Assembly (NCBI GenBank): GCA_030562195.1
Contig: CM060199.1
Coordinates: forward strand, 26,494,338-26,558,337
DNA: 64,000 bases
Source: Nipponacmea schrenckii
Taxonomy: Eukaryota; Mollusca; Gastropoda; Lottiidae
Direction of reading: 5' to 3'
A program made the translations under genes and the position numbers. This document shows positions 56,981-64,000 of this stretch, piece by piece. Each line of letters begins with the position of its first letter. The stretch's first letter is position 1. Under the pieces are notes generated by a model. That model had not been told where the DNA came from and ran no database searches. It was given only the letters and a program-made list of their open reading frames with translations.

Positions 56981-58601
56981 ATGGTGGACAGAAGGTACAG
57001 ACGGCGACGAGCTCTAAATTTAAGGCCTGAAAGAAGACTTCGGGATAGGTCAAATCCATTGGAAGATTTTGACAGGGTGGAGTGTTTTGCCAAATTTAGA
57101 TTTTTTCCGGAAACCATCTTGTTCATATGCGATTTGGTGTCACACCATATTGAAAGAAAATAACATCAATTTAAGGCGTTAACGGTGATCCAATCTGTCT
57201 GTATAGTATTAAGATTTCTGGCGTGTGGTTCCTTCTATGTCTGTATTGGAGATACAATTAATGTTCAAAAGTCAACTGTATGCAGGGAGGTGTCAAGAAT
57301 GGTCCCACTTCTGGCAAATTTTGCAAACAGATTCATCAGATTTCCCACAGGCAGAAGATCCGTTGACATGACAAAGACTGCGTTTCAGACGAAAGCAGGT
57401 AGGCAATTCTTTTTAGTGCAACAACCTTAACTGCTAACTTGATCCAAAAACAAATAAATTCAGAACAAATATCATGAGAATGAATTTATGTACCTCTATC
57501 TATTACTTATTATTTTTTTTAAAATCGCTTGGTATTTTTTTCCTTTTGATAGGTTTCCCGGACATATAAGGATGTGTTGATGGCACATTAATTCATCTAG
57601 AAGCACCAAGGATTAGAGAAGAGGATTACGTCTGTAGAAAGGGTTTTCATGCTATAAATGTACAAGTAAGTTTTTAGTGTAAAATCTGTGCTTACGAGTT
57701 ATTTTGTTTTAAATCATTAGTCACATTTTAAATTTAACTTTTCATTTCTTTTAAATTTTAGAAGATCTGATGAGAATTGTCATATTTCAAGGCTAGACAT
57801 CTAAGATCTCAACAATAGACATATTTAATTGTATAGTCAATTATTAAATCAATTGATGATGTGAAACGATCTGAGCCTAATACAAATTTATTGACATACT
57901 TGCAGGTATGCTGTGATGCAGACAGACAAATTACTAACATAGTAGCTAGATGGCCAGGCTCTGTCCACGATTCAAGAATATTTGGACAAAGTATCTTGTG
58001 CAGAGAGTTTGAACATGGTATGTTTTTCTGGTGGTTCAAATTTTGTAAATACCCAATGTAATTCAAATATAGAATCAAATTATCTGGCATTTCTCAATAA
58101 GGATAAAAATAAGTTTTATGTGAAATGGTTACATTATATTTCATGGCTACTGCCATTTAGCGTTACTTTATTTTATTTATAGATACCCATAATGGTCTTT
58201 TGCTTGGAGATGGTGGGTATGGAATAAGGACTTTCTTGATGACACCATATAGAAATCCAAATGGACAGGCTCAAAATAGATTCAATGTGGCTCATCGTGC
58301 AACAAGAACCATCATTGAGCAGACCATAGGAATTCTAAAAAGAAAGTTTGCATGTATAAAATATATATTACGAGTGCAACCCCCAAAAGCCTGTCAAATT
58401 ATTGTAGCCTGCGCTGTTTTGTACAACTTAGGTAAACAACACGGAGAGCCAGATTTTAATGGAGGGGATGATGATAATGAATATGAAGATCAACCACATG
58501 ACAACCAGAAAGGGAGTGGAGAAAACCAACAACGTCGCCTCGGCCAAGCTGTAAGAGACAGAATTACAGAGGAAAATTTTAGTTTATTGTCACAGAAATA
58601 A
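56981..58601 (+). pseudogene. PIF/Harbinger transposase (HARBI1-like), four exons
   Basis: Exons 56981-57398, 57553-57665, 57906-58017 and 58183-58601 have good splice sites and matching phases. The start is ATG 56981 (MVDRRYRRRRALNLRPERRL). Helix-turn-helix region in exon 1 (RFLACGSFYVCIGD, VQKSTVCREV). Catalytic residues: first Asp in GCVDGTLIHLEAP, second in WPGSVHDSRIF, Glu in TIIEQTIGILKRKF. The gene ends with an acidic tail and TAA at 58601. Two in-frame stops kill it: TAA at 57161-57163 in exon 1 and TAA at 57567-57569, two codons before the catalytic Asp. Otherwise the four-exon structure is complete. Confidence 0.88.
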
Positions 58602-59163
58602 AATAATTTGATGGTGCAAAGTCCTCTTTACACTGATAGCTACGATTTGCAACATTTCAATTTTCATTCCTACGTCTTGCAATTCCACTAAAACCAATGC
58701 ACACGTTTTATGAAGTCAACTGTGAGGAATTGCATAGCTTCAGTAGTTCTCCACAATTAACATCATAAAACGCGTTAGTTTTAGTGGAATTGCAAGGACC
58801 ACAGACTTCGGAATAAAAAAAAAATAATATTGCAAATTGATGCTATCAATGTTTCCGATAAACATAAAAAGGTTCGAAAACCTGTTTACAATCCCTTTAA
58901 TCTGAATAGATTGAGAGAGATATAAATCTCTAAATATTTGCTATGAAGCTGAGTTCTCATAGGACTTTTCAGGATAAAATCCTCACTATCAAACAATTAA
59001 ATTAAAAGATATTGATTTGAAATGCTCTTAATCAACTTAAATTACAATTGAAAATATACATAAGCTTATATACTGAAAATTACAAGTAAAAAACACATAA
59101 TGATATTAACTGCAAAACGAAAATCCCTCAATCCAAATATCAGTTTGACAACACAATTATAAT

Positions 59164-60852
59164 TCACTTGCGTGCAGCAATTTTTTTTTTTTTTAATTCT
59201 AAAATGTCTATTTCAAGATTTAATTTTTTTATTTTTAATTCCTGAACAGTAATGTCTAATGTTATTAATTTCTTCTCATCTGTATCCCTCTTATCTGCAT
59301 CCCTCTTTCTCTTAAGATCTTTTCTAGGTAATGGTGTTTGTGGTGGTGCCATCACAGGTTGTGCAGGATCTGGTATTATCTCGACTTGGTTGAACAGACT
59401 AAATATATCTTCAGCAACTACAAACAAACATTTAACGTTAGACATTCCCTAGCATAACAAAACCACTAACGTTTACGCAAGTATCACTCATAATAATGAT
59501 CAAGATTACAATGTCCCAGAATAAGGAGACGTAATAAAATCCAGTGAGCCCCTCTTGGATTTGCTAATTCTTAATTTAGCAACAAAATAATCTACCGTAC
59601 ATAAAGAGAGCTGCAGTTACCTAAAAATAGATATGGACTCTCATATCTTAGAACACTAACATCTTACCTTCAATGGGTTCTTCAGTGCTGCCAGATTCCA
59701 TACCACCAATTATTCCTTCAATGGATGGAGCACCACTGTTATCATTCAGATACGGTTCCTCTACCACAGATATAAATATAACTGGTGGGCCTTGGTTGCC
59801 TGTTGGAGGATTGATAATTGCAGTTCTTTTCTTTTTTGCTGTAAAAGATTTACAGTTTAATTCTATTCACATTGATATTTGTATAAACAATTTCTTTACA
59901 ATCAAGGCTAAAAGGAGGAAAATATTTAGGGTACCGGATTTCATAACAAATGTTTTAAGGAATCTTGTGGTCATGTAATTATAGCAAATACTCAAAACTA
60001 CAAAGGACCAGTATGTCACGGCAACTTCAGTGTGTTGGACCTAATTCTGACCAATGTAAAATATTGCTACTTTTGGTAGCATCATAATAGGCTAATGGAT
60101 ATTTCAAAATTTAAAATATCAAAAATAAATTCCGGTACCTGCTTGTTTGATGTTCGCATATCTTTTCTTTACATTCATCCAGTCTCTTACTTGGTAGGTA
60201 TACATATTGAAAAAAAAAACAACATGTAACTGACAGTGTAACATATTGCCCAGCAATGTTAGCGCTGACCTAACTTGAGATTTAAGGCAAAGTTAGTAAA
60301 GAAATAATAAATAGGCCTATCTTCTGAAAATCATTACCGGTAACCTAATCAATTATCATGCTTGCAACATCAGTCATAGATTTATAGAATTACAGATAGG
60401 CCTATAGTTACCATCTAGTATAGGCTTTCAGAGACTTAGGGTTGCCCCATCCGCAATCACCACCCCTTCTCAAATTTTTTATCCTTGATTTTTCGTTCAC
60501 ACAAAAGCCTAATCACCCCTACCACACCCCACAGTTAAAAAATGCATAGTAACAATCGCCACTCACTGGCATTGACCTAGCCTATAATGGCTAGAGCTAT
60601 TTCCCTGAGCAAAGTAAACAGTTTTTTGAATTTTGTAACACTAACAACAGTCCACTTTGAAGCTACTTCTCATAAAATGAAAATAGCCATTGCTTATTTG
60701 TCCTACCTATTCAAAAGGTCTGTGATTTTCCTCCATGTATTTCTCTTCCTCTCGGAGGTTATTGAGAGTGAAAATTTTCCCTCTAAGACCTCCCTATTTT
60801 CCCATACCAGAGTCATCAGACCCATACTTTCCTTTGGTTTAGCAGCTGCCAT
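59164..60852 (-). CDS. Harbinger Myb/SANT-like DNA-binding protein, multi-exon
   Basis: Exon 1 60852-60707 starts with ATG (MAAAKPKESMG) and encodes WENREVLEGKFS and WRKITDLLNR, a Myb/SANT helix set; donor AATAG|GTAGGA. A second exon ends at 60139 (VRDWMNVKKRYANIKQA; its 5' border is unclear because no acceptor fits the phase). Exon 59838-59668 follows TTTACAG and is in phase with both neighbours. The last exon 59417-59164 has a Lys-rich coiled-coil end (ITVQELKIKKLNLEIDILEL) and stops at 59164. In PIF/Harbinger elements this partner carries the transposase to the nucleus and to the DNA ends. May be intact apart from the exon 1/2 junction. Confidence 0.65.
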
Positions 60853-61163
60853 CCTACTCAGAATCTTGACACAAGCAGTAGCACAAGTAGTAGCACTAGC
60901 AGAAGACAACTCAAAGTTGAGCAGACCTAAACATATATCACGTGACACATGACTAAAATTATTTTCTAGAGACTGAAGAGCTCTAATAGTCTTGATCATC
61001 AAGACCCTTGTGCAAAGCAAGCTTTAGAAAGATGACTTTGGTAAGTCAGCTTTGAAAACCATGCTAGGAACACAAAATACATAATATTTGAAGTCGTCTT
61101 TGGTAAGCAAAGTTCAAGTCAACTTTCTTGCTTAGAATTTGTCAAATGCTAGGAACCGGGCCC

Positions 61164-61495
61164 TGCTCATTTCGATTATTTGATTCATTGCTCTATTTAA
61201 TAGCATTATGTTTCAGATGACTTCCAAGAAACTGGGTATAGATGAATCTAATACCCGAAAGAGATGTATCTGGAACATCTGCTGATATCGTTCGAATAGC
61301 TCAGCAGTAAAATATTTTTCAGCCCTTGTTGTAAAGAAACGGCACGATTTTTTTATCATCAGTGGGATTTTGTTTGTCAAGTCCGAAACCAACAGTATAG
61401 AGTAGAAGCCCAGAAGGCTCAATCTAACTGGAATTCATACCAATTTTCATGTATATTTGATATTGTATATACCCTAAAACTTAAGGAAATGGGCG
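61164..61495. other. No certain gene; possible displaced exon
   Basis: An acceptor-like TTTCAG before 61217 opens a short plus-strand frame. It may belong to the gene cut by the Harbinger insertion, but no match in phase or motif was found. Confidence 0.25.
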
Positions 61496-61499
61496 TCTG

Positions 61500-62300
61500 G
61501 CGCGGTCTTGCTGGTGGGTGTGGTCAGCAGGACTTTTAAAGTGGAAGCAAAATTTTGAGCTAGAGCATACCTGAATCATACCAATTGAAGATGTTCTTAA
61601 TTTTAAAACAGCTGCCAGACATTTTGGTCGGTGGGTGTGGTCAGCCAGACACGATAATGACCGTCTGATTAATGGACTAGCCTAGCTCGTGATCATGCCA
61701 AACCAATTGCAAAATGTTCAGTACACTCCCCTCAGTAAGAAATGGCCAACGCCAGACATTTTTTCTAGTGGGGTGGCCCTGTCAGACACGCCCATCTGCC
61801 ACATCCCTTTGCATGAGCTAGCCTAGCTCGTGATCAGGCCAAATCAAACCAATTTCAAAATGTTCAGCACACTCCCCAAGTAAGTAATGGCCAACGCCAG
61901 ACATTTTTTTGGTGGGGTGTCCCTGCCAGACATGCCCATCTGCCGCACCCCTTTATCTGAGCTAGCCTAGCTCGTGATCATACCAAATGAAACAACTTGC
62001 AAAATGCTCAGCACACTCCCCTCAGTAAGAAATGGCCAACGCCAGACATTTTTCTGGTGGGGTGTCCCTGCCAGACACGCCCATCTGCCGCACCCCTTTA
62101 CCTGAGCTAGCCTAGCTCGTGATCATACCAAATGAAACAACTTGCAAAATGCTCAGCACACTCCCCTCAGTAAGAAATGGCCAACGCCAGAGATTTTTTT
62201 CTGGTGAGGTGGCCCTGCCAGACACGCCCATCTGCCACACCCCTTTACCTGAGCTAGCCTAGCTCGTTGTCATACCAAATGAAACAACTTGCAAATTGTT
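61500..62300 (+). repeat. About 125-bp tandem repeat, five to six units
   Basis: Units contain GGCCAACGCCAGACATTTTT, CAGACACGCCCATCTGCC and GAGCTAGCCTAGCTCGTGAT, itself a palindrome core (GAGCTAGCCTAGCTC). The unit pair at 61900-62155 is nearly identical; outer units diverge more. Confidence 0.9.
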
Positions 62301-62570
62301 CATAGATATCAGTACTAAGGGGGGTAAAGGCAAAGGCTTATTGAAGGGAGGTAACCACGCTTGGGTTTTAGGCAAGCTTTAAGACAAGGAGTAAGGGCCC
62401 ATAACTCTCGACATCAGGAAGTGCCTGCCATGCTCCATGTTATTTAAAGGTTTAAACAAATATAAACATAATGGATTCAAATAAAGAATCACTTACCTCC
62501 GAGGTGGGAACAACCCAAACACACCCAACTGGTGGTAATACAGATGATATTGCTGCATATGGGGTTAGTA
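62301..62570. other. No gene recognised
   Basis: Contains GAAGGGAGGTAACCACGC, a phrase frequent in molluscan repeats (from memory). No ORF. Confidence 0.35.
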
Positions 62571-62574
62571 TAAT

Positions 62575-63455
62575 ATACTAGTACACCATGCTGCATTCCG
62601 TACTTTTTGCCCGCCACAGATATAGACCTACGCCAGAAATATCGGCTCAATTTTTTATACGCCAAAGCATGAGCTGATATCAGCCAACCAATACTAACAC
62701 ACGCCAATAATGGACAGTTATAACACCTATTGCAAATAAATGTACCTGTTGTTAACAATTGCCATGTAATGCAACAAGCGCAAATGCATTTTTTTTTGGT
62801 CAAAATATACTTTCGGCAATCGGCATAGGATGATAAACAAAATGAAAAATTGGCCTTAATGAAGCGTCGTAATGTTCAAATAGACTCGTTTAAAAACCAC
62901 CTCAGTGTGCCGTTCTAAACAGTGTTTTGGGACAGATACCAATCGCACTCTTGTTTGGTAAAATATATTTGGAAACAATTTGTTTTACTTGGAAAGTTGG
63001 AATAAGTCAGGGTTAAAAAAAAAGAACTTTAACAATAAAAGCAAGCTATCAATGAAAAGAAATAGTATCTGGAAAACTACGACTATGACCTTCGTTATCT
63101 GGAAATCTGTGACTAAGACCTCGAAATAAAGCAGCGTATCCAGACGTAATATTATAGGTTAACATTCACAAATAACAGTCCTGACATTCACGACTTCACA
63201 AATAAAAAATGCCCGGTTAATAAAGAAATGTCACATGATCCATTCGCAATGCAAGAACTTATTAAAAGGGGAAAGAGAGTCTCGAAAGATTATAGCCTAC
63301 GCCATTCCGATTTTTCAATTGTCGTTGCACGCCGAAGGTACGCCGTTAGTAACTGACGGATTAAAACGCGCCAAATTTCAACTGGCGTGATATTTTCGAG
63401 ATTGCAACACGCCACAGAACTGTGGCGCATCGGGCATGGAATGCAGTATGGCTTT
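62575..63455. mobile_element. Candidate inverted-repeat element
   Basis: ACCATGCTGCATTCCGTACT and GCCCGCCACAG near 62577-62620 are inverted at about 63405-63455 (CCACAGAACTGTGGCGCATC, GGGCATGGAATGCAGTATGG). Both ends are also rich in ACGCCA motifs. No ORF inside beyond chance. A non-autonomous DNA transposon is likely, but TSD and exact ends are not resolved. Confidence 0.5.
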
Positions 63456-63507
63456 TACATGTGTATTATTTCAATGTTATTTCAGGTGGGGGGGGGGGGC
63501 TAGTTGA

Positions 63508-63622
63508 AGATGTGCCTTAATCACTGTGCCTAAATAACACATGTGCCTATTGGACGTGTGACTAAAAGAAGTGTGCCTAAAGTACTGTGTCTAAATAAGG
63601 TGTGCTTAAAAAATCTGTGACA
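63508..63622 (+). repeat. Short minisatellite
   Basis: Six irregular units of the type GTGTGCCTAAATAA, 15-20 bp each. Confidence 0.7.
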
Positions 63623-64000
63623 GTGAACCATCTGTATGTACCATTGTACGAAATTTCACAGCCTGACCAGCAAAAATTATGCCCCCACCCCCTCCAAGGT
63701 AGAAACGTCATTAGAATGAAACCGACACGTGAAAGCTCTCACAAAGCTGAGAAATTCAATCAGTGCATCCAAGGACACCATTGTCCCCTAAGCATATAAT
63801 ATCAACTGAAAGAGAAATGGCTAATGCTGTCAAACTGGGAGTATGTTTAAATACAAGAAATTTACATGTACGTCCTATTTCATAAGATGAAATCTCTAGC
63901 TTCTTACGCAGCCACACAACTGAAGTTGTTTATCATTCTAAAGTTGAACGCTTCAGTCACCTAGCTACATTGTAAGTAGTAAATTCCTTTTTAAGGTTCT
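63623..64000. other. No gene recognised
   Basis: A 65-codon frame (63602-63799) has no recognisable feature. Nothing else is supported. Confidence 0.4.

Larger units (their letters stand above)
56644..61163 (+). mobile_element. PIF/Harbinger transposon with two convergent genes
   Basis: Terminal inverted repeats: GGGCCCGGTTCCTAGCATT at 56644-56662 and its exact inverse at 61145-61163. Inside are a DDE transposase (plus strand) and a Myb/SANT-like protein (minus strand), the two-gene set of this superfamily. The end regions hold extra copies of the GTTCCTAGC core. A 3-bp target duplication could not be read with certainty (ACT left, TGC right). Confidence 0.92.

Overview
The window is animal nuclear DNA: AT-rich, with spliced genes, tandem repeats, two 500-base assembly gaps (15530-16029 and 33677-34176) and a very high load of transposable elements. 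The mix (Helentron, DIRS-like retroposons, several LINE clades, piggyBac, PIF/Harbinger, DUF6589 and zinc-finger transposase-like relics, a tRNA-derived SINE) suggests a marine invertebrate, probably a mollusc. The phylum is an inference from repeat content, not a proof.

Layout. 1-10550: an apparently intact Helentron-type rolling-circle transposon on the minus strand (one 2581-codon ORF) with a small plus-strand PPP1R15-like ORF tail to tail with it and minisatellites on its 5' side. 10560-15529: MITE-like elements and a roughly 295-bp satellite running into the first gap. 16030-17090: a tyrosine recombinase with an ALOG-type zinc ribbon. 17190-24400: minisatellites, a candidate two-exon gene, a dead LINE tail and old repeats. 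24409-29360: a 1.08-kb tandem duplication, one copy of which holds a complete piggyBac element while the other keeps the empty site. 29625-33666: a SINE and a degraded multi-exon DUF6589 gene. 34990-38961: an internally deleted DIRS-like element with an SGNH hydrolase remnant, then a broken LINE. 40248-46983: exons of an OTU-like gene whose intron contains a full-length I/Nimb-like LINE with a 15-bp target-site duplication. 47206-51125: relics of a zinc-finger transposase-like gene, an OB-fold-like exon and LINE fragments. 51128-54270: local repeats and a stretch that looks like poor basecalling. 54776-61163: a possible zinc-binding gene followed by a two-gene PIF/Harbinger element. 61500-64000: tandem repeats and an inverted-repeat element.

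The most interesting unit is at the left end. The Helentron ORF carries, before its Rep, helicase and endonuclease domains, a domain resembling the herpesvirus large-tegument deubiquitinase fold plus an OTU protease. Beside it is a 169-aa ORF with the PP1-docking and C-terminal signature of PPP1R15/GADD34, the eIF2alpha phosphatase cofactor that several large DNA viruses also encode. A tandem duplication contains the 3' ends of both ORFs only about 80-105 bp apart, which argues that the small ORF belongs to the transposon. The hypothesis is a transposon that carries its own ubiquitin-editing and translation-shutoff-reversal functions. No database search could be run; domain calls rest on motifs read by eye.
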